A DNA stretch of 36,930 bases from Nostocoides jenkinsii Ben 74 (GTDB lineage: Bacteria > Actinomycetota > Actinomycetes > Actinomycetales > Dermatophilaceae), in assembly GCF_001046875.1 (NCBI RefSeq), contig NZ_HF571038.1:892405-929334 (forward strand), written 5' to 3'. Made by a program: the position numbers and the translations under genes. The notes under the pieces were generated by a model. The model was not told where the DNA came from, did no database searches, and saw only the letters and a program-made list of their open reading frames with translations. Below, in pieces: positions 25,584 to 34,742 of this stretch (positions within the stretch are counted from its first letter, which is position 1; the number at the start of each line of letters is the position of its first letter).

Positions 25584-26839
25584 TCAACCGGTGACGTGAC
25601 GCCTTCGGTGACGGGCGACGCGGGGCGGCGGATCACCATACGCAATCGCCAGGCGGCGCCGACGGCGGCGAGGCTGATCAGCAAGTGGAGGCCGAGGAAG
25701 ACCCCACTGAGGCCGGCTCCGAGCAGGACACCAGCAAGCAGCGGGCCGGTTGCCGAGATGCCCGTCTGGAGGGCGGTGAAGACCCCCAGGGTCGTGCCGA
25801 CCAGGCCCTCCGGGGCGAGCTGCGCGGTGAGCGGGTTGAGGATCGGGGCATACATCGTCTCGCCGACGGCAAAGACGCCGAAGGTGGTCACGAAGATGGC
25901 CGCCGCCAATTCGGGCGCGAGCTGAGCCGAGCCGAGCAGCATCCACGACGTGGCCCAGATGCCACCGACGATCATCAGCAGGGTCGGACCGCTGCGCTTG
26001 CCGGTGAGGCGGATCATGACCATCTGCAGTGCGATGATGACCAGCGAGTTCACGGCCGCGGCGAGCCCGACGGCCTTCGCCGAGACGTGCAGGTCCGTGA
26101 GCGCATATGCCGGCAGCCCACTCTCGAATTGCGCATAGAAGCCGAGCGCCAACGTGACGGTGACGAGCGCGGTCCAGCGCAACGCGGGCACCGCCCAAAT
26201 TGCCCGGATTGCCGCGAGTCCCGTCACCGTCGGGGTCGGGTCCTCCCCCAAGTCGTATGCCGCGCCCACCGGCGCGCGCCAGCCCGCGGCCGCGATCAGG
26301 CCGCCGGAGAGAAGGAAGCCGAGGGCACCGGCGGCGAACGCCCAGTCGAGGCCGTTGGCGCTGCTCAGGTCGACGACGAAGCCGGCCGCAAAGGCGCCGA
26401 TCGCCATCCCGAGCGCGGCTCCGGTGAACTGCCAGGCGAAGACGCGACGACGGTCGGTGTCGGGGACCCAGCGCAGCACGAGAACCGACTGGGCCGGTCC
26501 CGCGGCGGTGACGCCGAGACCGAAGGCGAACATCCCGGCGAGGAAGGCCGTAGGTGAGTCGGCCCAGATGAGGGTCCCCATGGCGATGGTGGCCGCGATC
26601 TTGGCGCCGACGGCGACGCGCACCGGGTCGAAGCGGTCGGCGAGGCGCCCCCCGACTGGGGCGGCGATCAAAGCACCGACGGAGAACAGGGTCGAGGCCA
26701 CGGCGGCGACGAGCCCGCCCCAGCCGCGGGCCTGCGCGGCATACGCATATTGGTAGGGCAGCACCGCGCCCCAGCCGAGCATGGCGACGGCGGAGGCGAG
26801 GATCAGGAGACGGACACGCACGACAGGACCAACAGACAT
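25550..26839 (-). CDS. MFS transporter, probable drug or metabolite exporter
   Basis: The 429-residue protein has about 12 hydrophobic segments and the MFS motif A-like loop GGRLADRFDPVRVAVG between helices 2 and 3. GMFAFGLGVTAAGPAQSVLVLRW precedes the fourth helix. MFS proteins with a divergent MarR regulator usually export toxic small molecules; the substrate is unknown. ATG 26839 is chosen because it begins the first membrane helix region (MSVGPVVRVRLLILAS). The extended frame to 26986 would run through the operator and into the MarR gene. Expression is probably repressed by the MarR protein through the palindrome immediately upstream. Confidence 0.85.
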   Translation of the reverse strand: MSVGPVVRVRLLILASAVAMLGWGAVLPYQYAYAAQARGWGGLVAAVASTLFSVGALIAAPVGGRLADRFDPVRVAVGAKIAATIAMGTLIWADSPTAFLAGMFAFGLGVTAAGPAQSVLVLRWVPDTDRRRVFAWQFTGAALGMAIGAFAAGFVVDLSSANGLDWAFAAGALGFLLSGGLIAAAGWRAPVGAAYDLGEDPTPTVTGLAAIRAIWAVPALRWTALVTVTLALGFYAQFESGLPAYALTDLHVSAKAVGLAAAVNSLVIIALQMVMIRLTGKRSGPTLLMIVGGIWATSWMLLGSAQLAPELAAAIFVTTFGVFAVGETMYAPILNPLTAQLAPEGLVGTTLGVFTALQTGISATGPLLAGVLLGAGLSGVFLGLHLLISLAAVGAAWRLRMVIRRPASPVTEGVTSPVDQQQRVLGLRS

Positions 26840-26850
26840 TCGAGTTCTAA

Positions 26851-26868
26851 TATTTCGGACTCGAAATA
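26851..26868. promoter_or_regulatory. Palindromic operator between the MFS and MarR genes
   Basis: TATTTCG and CGAAATA flank GACT, giving an 18-base perfect palindrome. A second, wider inverted repeat, TTCGAGT (26839-26845) and ACTCGAA (26859-26865), overlaps it. The palindrome covers the expected -35 (26854-26859) of the MarR gene, whose -10 CATGAT (26877-26882) ends six bases before ATG 26889. This fits MarR self-repression and repression of the transporter. Confidence 0.7.
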
Positions 26869-26888
26869 ATAGCTGACATGATTGGCGG

Positions 26889-27389
26889 ATGAGCAACCCC
26901 GGGGTGCGGGCGGAGTACCAGCAGGCGGTGTCGGCGTATGTCGCGGCCGGCGGCGACGAGTCCGTCCAGCAGGTCATCACCGCCATCTATCAGCTGACCA
27001 AGAAGCTGGACCAGTGGTACGACCGGCAGTTGGCCGACCTCGGGATCACGCACGGCGACTGGTCCGTGCTGGCCTATCTGGCCAAGCAGGAGGACGCGCC
27101 GGCTACCCCGTCAGCGCTGGCCGATGCTGCCGGGTTGGCAGCCTCGTCGATGACGTCACGCCTTGATCGGATGTGCGCGATGGGGCTGGTGACCCGTGAA
27201 CCCGACGTGACGAAGCGCACGCGAGTGCTCGTCCGCCTGACCGACGCGGGGTGGGACATCTTCGCTCAGGCGGTGCGGGAGGCGAATGTGGTGGAGTCCG
27301 ACACCCTTGCGGCGCTGACGACGGCGCAGCGCGCCGACCTGGCGGCCTTGCTGGAGCTGGTGATCTCCGGGTTGGACGCGTCGGGCTAA
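26889..27389 (+). CDS. MarR family transcriptional regulator
   Basis: The 166-residue protein has the MarR winged-helix fold: ITHGDWSVLAYLA (helix 2), ATPSALADAAGLAASSMTSRLDRMCAMGLVTREP (the HTH), then the wing KRTRVLVRLTDAG, with long helices at both ends for dimerisation. It is divergent from an MFS transporter with a palindrome between them, so it most likely represses both until a ligand binds. The ATG at 26889 is fixed by a -10 box six bases upstream, so the mRNA is probably leaderless. A large inverted repeat lies just after its stop. Confidence 0.9.
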   Translation: MSNPGVRAEYQQAVSAYVAAGGDESVQQVITAIYQLTKKLDQWYDRQLADLGITHGDWSVLAYLAKQEDAPATPSALADAAGLAASSMTSRLDRMCAMGLVTREPDVTKRTRVLVRLTDAGWDIFAQAVREANVVESDTLAALTTAQRADLAALLELVISGLDASG

Positions 27390-27405
27390 CCCCCCAACCA
27401 ACCTT

Positions 27406-27483
27406 CCGAACTTGAGCACGCCTTACGAACTTGAGCACGCCATGGATGGCGTGCTCAAGTTCGTAAGGCGTGCCCAAGTTCGG
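27406..27483. repeat. Long inverted repeat built from four copies of a 16-mer
   Basis: Arms of 38 bases (27406-27443 and 27446-27483) are complementary with a single mismatch and only two bases between them. Each arm holds two copies of CGAACTTGAGCACGCC separated by TTA or its complement (27407-27422 and 27426-27441 on the left; one right copy has the mismatch). It sits between the convergent MarR and ndk genes and could end transcription from both sides, but it is far longer than needed for that. Confidence 0.85.
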
Positions 27484-27533
27484 GGGGCCGGGCGTGTCTC
27501 AGGGGCCCGGCCAGGGAACTCGGGGTAAGCCTG

Positions 27534-27956
27534 TCAGCCGAGGCTGGGGAACCAGATCCCGATCTCGCGGGCGGCGGACTCGGGGGCGTCGGAGCCGTGA
27601 ACGATGTTCTCCTGCACCGGCTTCCCCCAGTCGCGACCGAAGTCACCGCGGATGCTGCCCGGGGCGGCCTTCGTCGGGTCGGTCGCGCCGGCGAGCGAGC
27701 GGAAGCCTTCGATGCAGCGCTCCCCCTCGATCACGATCGCCGTGACCGGGCCGGAGGACATGAACGCCACCAGCGGCTCGTAGAACGGCTTGCCCTCGTG
27801 CTCGGCGTAGTGCGCCGCGAGTTGCTCGCGCGTCGGAGTCAGGATGGCGAGGGCCGCGAGGCGGTAGCCCTTGCGTTCGATCCGCGCAAGCACCTCCCCC
27901 GTCAGACCTCGCGCAAAACCGTCGGGCTTAACGAGGACCAGCGAACGTTCCGTCAC
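27534..27956 (-). CDS. ndk: Nucleoside diphosphate kinase
   Basis: This enzyme transfers the gamma-phosphate between nucleoside triphosphates and diphosphates through a phosphohistidine. The 140-residue length is typical. RSLVLVKPDGFARGL begins the protein, RGDFGRDWGKPVQENIVHGSD carries the active-site His (H120), and EIGIWFP ends it. GTG 27956 is the start; the frame open further upstream runs antisense-like through the DUF4233 gene. A TAGGCT box (27964-27969) ends seven bases upstream, so it may also have its own leaderless promoter. It is the last gene of folC - DUF4233 - ndk. Confidence 0.95.
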   Translation of the reverse strand: MTERSLVLVKPDGFARGLTGEVLARIERKGYRLAALAILTPTREQLAAHYAEHEGKPFYEPLVAFMSSGPVTAIVIEGERCIEGFRSLAGATDPTKAAPGSIRGDFGRDWGKPVQENIVHGSDAPESAAREIGIWFPSLG

Positions 27957-27961
27957 GGCGC

Positions 27962-28321
27962 TCAGCCTAGCGATGCCCGACGGGCCTGCTCGACATCGAT
28001 CTGCCGACCCTTGCGCAGGCACACGATCCACATGGCACCGAAGATGAGCGCGACGCCGAGCATCATCGGGACGACCAGGGCGCTGAGCAGGACGAGTACT
28101 TGCACGACCCAGCCGAGGGGCAGGCCCCAGCCACGCCGCATACCACCGGCCGCGACAAAGCACAGCAAGCCCAGGACGATCCCACCCGTCAGTTGGAGGC
28201 CGGTCGTGCTGCTGTCATTGGCCGCGGCGACCGAGCGCGCAAGGGTCGCGCCGAGGAGGACGCAGATTCCTTCGCCGGCCAGCACGGTCGCCAGCATCCG
28301 CCACGTGAACTTCCCCAGCAT
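27962..28321 (-). CDS. DUF4233 membrane protein
   Basis: The 119-residue protein has four hydrophobic segments (LATVLAGEGICVLLGATLA, LTGGIVLGLLCFVAAGG, GWVVQVLVLLSALVVPMML and GVALIFGAMWIVCLRKG), with a positively charged C-terminus. Its place between folC and ndk is the usual one for DUF4233 proteins in actinobacteria. The function is unknown. ATG 28321 overlaps the folC stop (TGATG), suggesting coupling; a TTG one codon upstream is possible. Five bases separate its stop from the ndk start. Confidence 0.82.
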   Translation of the reverse strand: MLGKFTWRMLATVLAGEGICVLLGATLARSVAAANDSSTTGLQLTGGIVLGLLCFVAAGGMRRGWGLPLGWVVQVLVLLSALVVPMMLGVALIFGAMWIVCLRKGRQIDVEQARRASLG

Positions 28322-29709
28322 CAAATATCCTTCGCGCCCAGCAACATTCGCACGTCAGCGGCCGTCGTCACCGAACCAGTGGCGATGACGCCGCCCGCCA
28401 CACCGCCCCCATCGGCAAGCTCGGCGGCTCGATCGAGCGCTGACGGCAGATCGGCGACGACGTGCACGCGATGGTCACCGAAGATCTCGGCGGCAAGGGT
28501 GCCGAGTTCGGTCGGATTCAGGGCTCGCCCGGACGTCGACCGGGTCACGACGATCTCATCGAGCACGGGTTCGAGCAGTTCGAGCATTTCCGTGGCGTCC
28601 TTGTCGGCCAGGATCGCGACAACGCCGATGAGCCGGGCGAAATTGAACTCCTCGTTCAGTGCGGTCGCCAGGGCAGCGGCGCCGGCTGGGTTGTGCGCCG
28701 CGTCGACCAGGACGGTCGGCGAGCGGCGCACGATCTCCAGTCGTCCCGGGGAAGTGGCTTCGGCGAACGCCTCCTGGACGAGCTCGTGGCGCAGGGGGGT
28801 CTCGCCACCGCCGAGGAACGCCTCGGTTGCCGCGATCGCCATCGCCGCATTGTGCGCCTGGTGGGCGCCGTGCAGATTGAGGAAGAGGTCGTTGTAGTCC
28901 CCGGCAATGCCGCGTAGGGAAATCTGCTGTCCGCCGACGGCCACGTCGCGGGCCATGATCCCGAAGTCGTTGCCCTCGAAGGCAATCCGTGCCCCCACTG
29001 CTTGGGCGCGGTCAATCAGAATCTCGGCCACCTCGGGCTCCTGCACCCCCACGATCGCGACCGCGTCGGCCTTGATGATCCCGGCCTTCTCGGTCGCGAT
29101 GAGTTCGAGGGTGTCGCCAAGAAAGTGGCGGTGATCCATCGCGACCGGGGCCACGACGGCAACCGGCGCGTCGATCACATTCGTCGCATCCCAACTGCCG
29201 CCCATGCCCACCTCGATGACGGCGACGTCGACGGGTGCGTCGGCGAACGCGGCATACGCCACCGCGACGATGACCTCGAAGTAGGTCATCCGTGGACCGC
29301 CCTCGCCGAGCGACCGGGCGTCGGTCATTTCGATGAACGGCAAAACCTCGTCGTATGCCGCGACGAACCGCTCTTCCGAGATCGGCTCGCCACCGATGGA
29401 GATGCGTTCCCGAATGTTGTGCAGGTGCGGGGAGGTGAAGCGTCCGACATTCAGCCCGTATGCCGAGAGCAGCCCCCCGACGAGGCGCGTGGTCGTGGTC
29501 TTGCCGTTGGTGCCAGTGATGTGAATGGCTGGGAACGACCGCTGTGGGTTGCCGAGCAGGTCCATGACGGCCGTGATCCGGCTCAGGTCGGGTTGCAGCT
29601 TGTGCTCCGGAGCGCGGGCCAGAATGGCCTCTTCGACCTCGCGCATGCGCTTGCGGAGGGCCAGGCGGTGGGCAGCGTCACGCTGGGCAGCGTCGGTGGC
29701 GGGACTCAC
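28321..29709 (-). CDS. folC: Bifunctional folylpolyglutamate synthase / dihydrofolate synthase
   Basis: The enzyme adds L-glutamate to dihydropteroate and to folates, using ATP. The 462-residue protein has the Mur-ligase-like P-loop GTNGKTTTTR (residues 66-75), FTSPHLHNIRERI, the metal/ATP region VIEVGMGGSWDATNVIDAPV, MDHRHFLGDT, and VDAAHNPAGAAAL in the C-terminal domain. The GTG at 29709 is the only sensible start near the conserved N-terminus. It heads the folC - DUF4233 - ndk run. The ileS gene lies upstream in the same direction but is separated by two other genes and a strong terminator. Confidence 0.95.
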   Translation of the reverse strand: MSPATDAAQRDAAHRLALRKRMREVEEAILARAPEHKLQPDLSRITAVMDLLGNPQRSFPAIHITGTNGKTTTTRLVGGLLSAYGLNVGRFTSPHLHNIRERISIGGEPISEERFVAAYDEVLPFIEMTDARSLGEGGPRMTYFEVIVAVAYAAFADAPVDVAVIEVGMGGSWDATNVIDAPVAVVAPVAMDHRHFLGDTLELIATEKAGIIKADAVAIVGVQEPEVAEILIDRAQAVGARIAFEGNDFGIMARDVAVGGQQISLRGIAGDYNDLFLNLHGAHQAHNAAMAIAATEAFLGGGETPLRHELVQEAFAEATSPGRLEIVRRSPTVLVDAAHNPAGAAALATALNEEFNFARLIGVVAILADKDATEMLELLEPVLDEIVVTRSTSGRALNPTELGTLAAEIFGDHRVHVVADLPSALDRAAELADGGGVAGGVIATGSVTTAADVRMLLGAKDI

Positions 29710-29765
29710 CGCCCCAGTCTCTCAGCCCGTGGGAGGTGCCCACGCGCCATACGGTCGAGGAAGGG

Positions 29766-30074
29766 TCAGGTGACGGGCGTGAGAAAGGTCAGCACCGACT
29801 CCGGCTCGTTGATCAGCGGCACCAGCTTGCCGTTGAAGTCCTCGCCAGCGGGGTTGCCGATGTGCGCCTCGAAGGCGGCCTGGTCGGCATAGATCTCGTG
29901 CACCCAGAACTTCGTGGGCTCGGCGACGTGGGTATAAACATCGAAGGCGCGGTTGCCGGGCTCGGCACGGACGACATCCCCGTATGCCGCGATCAGGCCC
30001 GCGACCTCGGCGCGGTTCTCCGGCGTGGTGGTGAATTCGGCAATCAGGGCTACGGGGCCATCCGCGTCAGTCAT
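29766..30074 (-). CDS. Antibiotic biosynthesis monooxygenase (ABM) domain protein, putative quinol monooxygenase-like
   Basis: The 102-residue protein is a single ABM/YgiN-like ferredoxin-fold domain: VALIAEFTTTPENRAEVAGLI begins it and KFWVHEIYADQAAFEAHIGN is the conserved middle part. Such proteins are cofactor-free dimers that oxidise quinols or act as small-molecule binding proteins; which applies here is unknown. A TAGGCT box (30081-30086) ends six bases before the ATG. It is monocistronic, 57 bases before folC in the same direction. Confidence 0.75.
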   Translation of the reverse strand: MTDADGPVALIAEFTTTPENRAEVAGLIAAYGDVVRAEPGNRAFDVYTHVAEPTKFWVHEIYADQAAFEAHIGNPAGEDFNGKLVPLINEPESVLTFLTPVT

Positions 30075-30080
30075 GGGCCA

Positions 30081-30086
30081 AGCCTA
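30081..30086 (-). promoter_or_regulatory. Candidate -10 box of a leaderless ABM-protein transcript
   Basis: TAGGCT on the minus strand ends six bases before ATG 30074, with no ribosome-binding site. A short inverted repeat, GTTACT and AGTAAC around seven bases (about 30111-30129), lies further upstream, between this gene and the divergent beta-helix gene. Confidence 0.42.
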
Positions 30087-30244
30087 TGTGTTGAGCGGGG
30101 ATAGAAACTTGTTACTCTCGGTTAGTAACCGCGTCGAAAATATTGACAAGGCAATCTCGTCATTAGCCGAGCCACCGGTGGCTACCCCGCGTACGATTGG
30201 GAAGTCAGGCACAACGACGTGTCGACATTGGGAACGGGGAAAAG

Positions 30245-30970
30245 ATGAAGGTTCTACGCAGAAGCGCCCTCGTGGCCAGTGCCGCGCTGGCGGTGGCGGG
30301 GGCATCGGTCGCCGGAGCGGCACCGAGCCAGGCGGCCGTCCCGGTGGTGTGCACGACCACCATGACGGGCACGTATCCGGCAATCGACGTGCCGGCGGGT
30401 GCTACGTGCACGCTCGACGGTGCCACCGTAAAGGGCAATGTCAAGGTCGGCATCGGCTCGACCCTGCTCACCAAGGGCGCCGACATCAAGGGCAACACCA
30501 TGGGCAAACTCGCTGCCCGCGTAGAGATCCTCGACACGAATGTCTGGGGACAGATCCACTTCACGCGCACGGCGGGGCCGATCACCATCGGCGTGGCCGG
30601 GTGCAAGGTCGACCCGGTCGCGGGCGGAAATATCAACCTCCAGAACAACTTCGGTCCCATCGCCATCTGCCAGATGACGGTGCGCAACAACATCATCCTG
30701 CACAACAATCACAAATCGATCGGCGTCTTCGACAATCGCGTCGGCAACAACATTCAAGCGATTGGCAATCACAGCAACGCCATTCGACTCCGCAATAACG
30801 TGATGCGGGGCAACCTGCTGGTTCACAGCAATGTCGTGGCCAAGCAACTGCAGATCCAGGACAACACGATCGGCGGCAACGGCAACTGCCTGGGCAATGT
30901 CATCGCTCCGGTGGGCTCCGGCAACACCGCGGGTGGCGCGCTGGCCGGACAGTGCTCGGGTCTGGGCTGA
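30245..30970 (+). CDS. Secreted right-handed beta-helix-like protein with asparagine ladder
   Basis: The 241-residue product has a Sec signal peptide (about residues 1-31, ending SQAA). The mature part is made of short repeated strands rich in Asn, Ile and Val: NNIILHNNHKSIGVFDNRVGNNIQAIGNHSNAIRLRNNVMRGNLLVHSNVV. Regular N-x-I/V patterns every 8-22 residues suggest a parallel beta-helix with an internal asparagine ladder. Four or more cysteines near both ends could cap the helix. No catalytic motif of pectate-lyase type is seen. ATG 30245 is chosen because GGGGAAAAG precedes it; GTG 30197 lies upstream. Function is unknown, perhaps surface binding. Confidence 0.7.
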   Translation: MKVLRRSALVASAALAVAGASVAGAAPSQAAVPVVCTTTMTGTYPAIDVPAGATCTLDGATVKGNVKVGIGSTLLTKGADIKGNTMGKLAARVEILDTNVWGQIHFTRTAGPITIGVAGCKVDPVAGGNINLQNNFGPIAICQMTVRNNIILHNNHKSIGVFDNRVGNNIQAIGNHSNAIRLRNNVMRGNLLVHSNVVAKQLQIQDNTIGGNGNCLGNVIAPVGSGNTAGGALAGQCSGLG

Positions 30971-30999
30971 CCTCGCGGCGACGATTTGCCACGCAGGTG

Positions 31000-31044
31000 A
31001 ATCGCCGGGTTCGGCCACGTTCCTCGTGGCCGAACCCGGCGATT
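31000..31044. terminator. Strong bidirectional terminator, 20-bp stem
   Basis: Arms 31000-31019 and 31025-31044 are perfectly complementary around a five-base loop. GTTTA follows on the plus strand and ATTCACC on the minus strand. It separates the beta-helix gene from the convergent ileS gene, whose stop is 11 bases beyond. Confidence 0.85.
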
Positions 31045-31054
31045 GTTTAGGTGG

Positions 31055-34000
31055 TCAGGCCTGCCAGCGGGCGACCTTGATCCGCACGGGGTACCGCTCC
31101 CCGATGATGACCTCAGTCACCCCTTGCTCGTCGCGGGCGAGGTCGTCGATGCCGTCGGCGTTGTGGAGGTAGGTCGCCAACGTCTCCCCGACGATGAGGT
31201 CCTGGTGTGCCGAGACCGATCGCACCACGAATTCCGAGCCGGCGACGGTCAGGGCGATCCGGTCGGAGACGTCGAGCCCGGCCTCACGGCGAGCCTTTTG
31301 CACTTCGCGGATCAGGTCGCGTGCGGCACCTTCGAGTTCCTGCTCCACCGAGACGTCAGTGTCGAGGACGACGAAGCCGCCACCGGGCAGCAGGCCGGTC
31401 GCGACGGATCCGCCACCCTCGGTGTCGACGATGGTTTCGAGGGTGTATTCGCCGTCGACCAGAGCGAGTCCACCCGCCGTGACGGTGCCATCCGACGCTA
31501 CCGACCAGTCGCCGGACTTGCTGCCCTTGATCGCGAGCTGGACGTCCTTGCCGAGGCGCGGGCCGGCGGCCCGGGCGTTGATGTTGAGCTTCTGGCTGAT
31601 GCCGAAGTCGGACTCGTGCGCGTCCGCGAGATCGCGGATGTCGACCGTCTTGACATTGAGTTCGTCGGCCACGATCGCCGAGAAGGGTTGCAGCGCAGGG
31701 GCATCCGCGCTGACGACGGTGAGCGTCGACAGCGGAAGTCGGGTGCGCAGCTTCTCGGCCTTGCGCAGCGATGAGCCGACGGAGCAGATCGCCTGGATGC
31801 GGTCCATTGCGGCGACCAGCGTGTGATCGGCCGGCAGGTGCTCGGCATTCGGCCAGTCCGCCAGGTGCACGGAGCGCTCGCCGGTGAGCCCGCGCCATAC
31901 CTCCTCGGTGACGAGCGGCATGAGGGGGGCGGCCACGCGGCATACGACCTCAAGGACGGTGTAAAGCGTGTCGAAGGCGTCCTTGCTCGACTGGTCCACC
32001 TGCCCGTCCGCGGCCCAGAAGCGGTCCCGGGAACGGCGGATGTACCAATTGGAGAGCACGTCGAGGAAGCCGCGGGTCAGCTCGCAGGCGCGCGGGATGT
32101 CGTAGGCGTCCTGGGCGGCCTGAGAGTCCCCGACATACTCCCGCAGCTTGGCGAGGATGTAGCGGTCAAGGCCGTCCGTGGAGTCGGTGCGCCACTGCGC
32201 GTCATACCCCGCGGCACCGGCGTAGAGCGCGAAGAAGTACCACGCATTCCACAGCGGGATCATCGCCTGACGGACCGCGGCGCGGATGCCCTCTTCGGTG
32301 ACGATGAGGTTGCCGCCGCGCAGGATCGGGCTGGCCATGAGGAACCAGCGCATCGCGTCGGCGCCGTCGCGGTCGAAGACCTCGGAGACGTCGGGGTAGT
32401 TGCGCAGTGACTTGCTCATCTTCTGGCCGTCGTCGCCGAGCACGATGCCGTGGCTGACGCAGGACTGGAAGGCCGGCCGGTCGAAGAGCGCCGTCGCGAG
32501 GATGTGCAGGGTGTAGAACCAGCCGCGGGTCTGGCCGATGTATTCGACGATGAAGTCGCCCGGGAAGTGGTGCTCGAACCATTCGGCGTTGTCGAACGGA
32601 TAGTGCACCTGAGCGAAACTCATGGAGCCGGAGTCGAACCAGACATCGAGGACATCCTCGACACGGCGCATCGTCGAGGCGCCCGTGGGGTCGTCGGGAT
32701 TGGGCCGGGTCAACTCGTCGATGAAGGGCCGGTGCAGGTCCGGCTCGCCCTTCTCGTTGCGCGGCAGGACGCCGAAGTCGGCCTCCAACTCGGCGAAGGA
32801 GCCATAGACGTCGAGGCGTGGGTACTGAGGGTTATCGGAGCGCCAGACAGGAATGGGGCTGCCCCAGAAACGATTTCGGCTGATCGACCAGTCACGGGCG
32901 TTCTCCAACCACTTGCCGAACTGGCCGTCCTTGACGTTGTCGGGCGTCCAGGAGATCTCCTGGTTCAGCTCCAGCATCCGGTCCTTGAACTTCGTCACCT
33001 CGACGAACCAGGACGAGACCGCCATATAGAGCAGCGGCTGCTTGCAGCGCCAGCAATGCGGGTAGGAGTGCTCGTAAGTCTCGCGGCGCAGCAGCACCGT
33101 GCCCTCGGTCACCGGGCCCGGATCGGCCTCTCCCCCAGCGTTTTCGGCGCCTGCGCCATCGAGGAAGGTGCGCGCCTTGAGGTGCTCGGTGATGACCGGG
33201 TTGGCGTCGAAAACATGCAGGCCCTGATAGTCGGTGACCGGGAAGATGAAGGCCCCGTCGGGGCCGACGGGCACGACGGTCTCGACGCCGACCCGATCCA
33301 GGGCCGCCTTGTCGTCCTCACCGAAGCCGGGCGACATGTGGACGATTCCGGTGCCGTCCTCGGTCGTGACGAAGTCGGCCGCGATGACCTGGTGGGCGTT
33401 CGCGTAGCCCTCGTAATAGGGGAAGGGCGGCTGGTAGGTCGAGCCGACCAGCTCAGAGCCCTTGAGCCGACCCACGATTCGCGCGCTCGGGTCCTTGCGG
33501 GTGGCGACCGCCGCCTCATCCTTGCCGGGCCACAGATCATGGGCGTATGCCGCGACCCGCGCCTGCGCGAGCAAGTAGCGCTCGGTCTTGCCGGTCGCCT
33601 CGGACTCGACGAAGACATAGTCGACATCGGGGCCGACCGCGATGCCCATATTGGACGGGAGGGTCCACGGAGTCGTGGTCCAGATCAGGGCGAGTGCACC
33701 GGCATACGGCCCGGTTTGGAGTCGGTAGCCGACGGTGACCGCAGGGTCCTTGCGAATCTTGTAAACCTCGTCATCCATCCGCAACTCGTGGTTGGACAGC
33801 GGCGTCTGGTCGTTCCAGCAGTAGGGCAGGATGCGGAAGCCTTCGTAGACCAAGCCCTTGTCATAGAGCGACTTGAAGGCCCAGAGGACCGACTCCATGA
33901 AGGTCGGGTTCAGCGTCTTGTAGTCATTGTCGAAGTCGACCCATCGCGCCTGACGGGTGACATAGTCGCGCCACTCGGTCGTGTACTTCATGACCGACTC

Positions 34001-34402
34001 GCGGCACTTGGCGTTGAAGGCCTCGATGCCGATCTCCAGGATCTCCTCCTTGGTCTTGATCCCGAGTTGGCTCATCGCCTCGAGCTCGGCGGGCAGGCCG
34101 TGGGTGTCCCAGCCGAAGCGGCGCTCGACGCGTTTGCCGCGCATGGTCTGGTAGCGCGGGACGACATCCTTGACATAGCCGGTCAGCAGGTGGCCGTAGT
34201 GCGGCAGGCCGTTGGCGAAGGGCGGCCCGTCATAGAAGATGAACTCGTTGTCGCCATTTTCGCCGGCCGGGCGATTGTCGATGGATGCCTTGAAGGTGCC
34301 GTCGGCGTCCCAATATTTCAGCACCGCTTCCTCGATCGCGGGGAAGCGCGGGCTGGACGGGACGGCGGTGCTGCCGGTGCTGCTTGCCTTCGGATAGGCC
34401 AT
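31055..34402 (-). CDS. ileS: Isoleucyl-tRNA synthetase
   Basis: This class I enzyme charges tRNA-Ile and edits valine. The 1115-residue length and sequence fit the longer, eukaryote-like IleRS type (IleS2), often linked with mupirocin tolerance. The HIGH-type motif is PHYGH at 67-71 in [18 protein letters not shown]. The editing domain includes [11 protein letters not shown], and the KMSKS loop is [12 protein letters not shown] near residue 660. A C-terminal anticodon-binding domain and tail follow. Expression is controlled by a T-box riboswitch upstream. The long plus-strand frame over the gene (32450-34636) is an antisense artefact. Confidence 0.97.
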   Translation of the reverse strand: MAYPKASSTGSTAVPSSPRFPAIEEAVLKYWDADGTFKASIDNRPAGENGDNEFIFYDGPPFANGLPHYGHLLTGYVKDVVPRYQTMRGKRVERRFGWDTHGLPAELEAMSQLGIKTKEEILEIGIEAFNAKCRESVMKYTTEWRDYVTRQARWVDFDNDYKTLNPTFMESVLWAFKSLYDKGLVYEGFRILPYCWNDQTPLSNHELRMDDEVYKIRKDPAVTVGYRLQTGPYAGALALIWTTTPWTLPSNMGIAVGPDVDYVFVESEATGKTERYLLAQARVAAYAHDLWPGKDEAAVATRKDPSARIVGRLKGSELVGSTYQPPFPYYEGYANAHQVIAADFVTTEDGTGIVHMSPGFGEDDKAALDRVGVETVVPVGPDGAFIFPVTDYQGLHVFDANPVITEHLKARTFLDGAGAENAGGEADPGPVTEGTVLLRRETYEHSYPHCWRCKQPLLYMAVSSWFVEVTKFKDRMLELNQEISWTPDNVKDGQFGKWLENARDWSISRNRFWGSPIPVWRSDNPQYPRLDVYGSFAELEADFGVLPRNEKGEPDLHRPFIDELTRPNPDDPTGASTMRRVEDVLDVWFDSGSMSFAQVHYPFDNAEWFEHHFPGDFIVEYIGQTRGWFYTLHILATALFDRPAFQSCVSHGIVLGDDGQKMSKSLRNYPDVSEVFDRDGADAMRWFLMASPILRGGNLIVTEEGIRAAVRQAMIPLWNAWYFFALYAGAAGYDAQWRTDSTDGLDRYILAKLREYVGDSQAAQDAYDIPRACELTRGFLDVLSNWYIRRSRDRFWAADGQVDQSSKDAFDTLYTVLEVVCRVAAPLMPLVTEEVWRGLTGERSVHLADWPNAEHLPADHTLVAAMDRIQAICSVGSSLRKAEKLRTRLPLSTLTVVSADAPALQPFSAIVADELNVKTVDIRDLADAHESDFGISQKLNINARAAGPRLGKDVQLAIKGSKSGDWSVASDGTVTAGGLALVDGEYTLETIVDTEGGGSVATGLLPGGGFVVLDTDVSVEQELEGAARDLIREVQKARREAGLDVSDRIALTVAGSEFVVRSVSAHQDLIVGETLATYLHNADGIDDLARDEQGVTEVIIGERYPVRIKVARWQA

Positions 34403-34664
34403 CGGTATGCGGTGCTCCGTGCTCGGCCGGCCCCTCGTGGGGACCGGGTCTCCTCGTCAACACGAGGACGACACCGGCCCGGGTTCGGGCCGCCACCGCG
34501 GTACCACCTCGCTTGCCGTATGGCGCCCGCCCGGGTGGGCGCGCGGCATACGACCGCTCGTGCCGGCTGTGACGGGCCACTCCCGTCCGGGTCTAATGAG
34601 CGGTCTCCCGCCGTTCTTCCGGAGGCTCGCCGCTGATGACGGCTCGAACGCCTGTGGTGGCGAG
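34403..34664 (-). promoter_or_regulatory. T-box riboswitch of ileS (ultrashort stem I, translational type)
   Basis: The conserved T-box GAGGTGGTACCGCGG lies at 34496-34510 on the minus strand and would pair with the free CCA end of uncharged tRNA. Stem I is very short: CTCGCC (34659-34664) pairs with GGCGAG (34626-34631), and the isoleucine specifier ATC is at 34635-34637 on the 3' side. Stem II is formed by GACCGCTC and GAGCGGTC, and stem III by the GTATG/CATAC-ended hairpin. There is no poly-U terminator before ileS, so control is probably by hiding the ribosome site (GGAG near 34422), as known for actinobacterial ileS. Confidence 0.92.
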
Positions 34665-34742
34665 TTTACCTGCCGCGTATGCCTGCTCGCCCCGCCTCTT
34701 CGCGCGGCGAGGCGAGTTGGCCGGAAGAAGCTCGGGCCCCGC

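Noticed and set aside
32450-34636. 728-codon open frame on the plus strand
   Set aside because: It lies fully antisense to ileS, has no domain I recognise, and follows from GC-rich codon structure.
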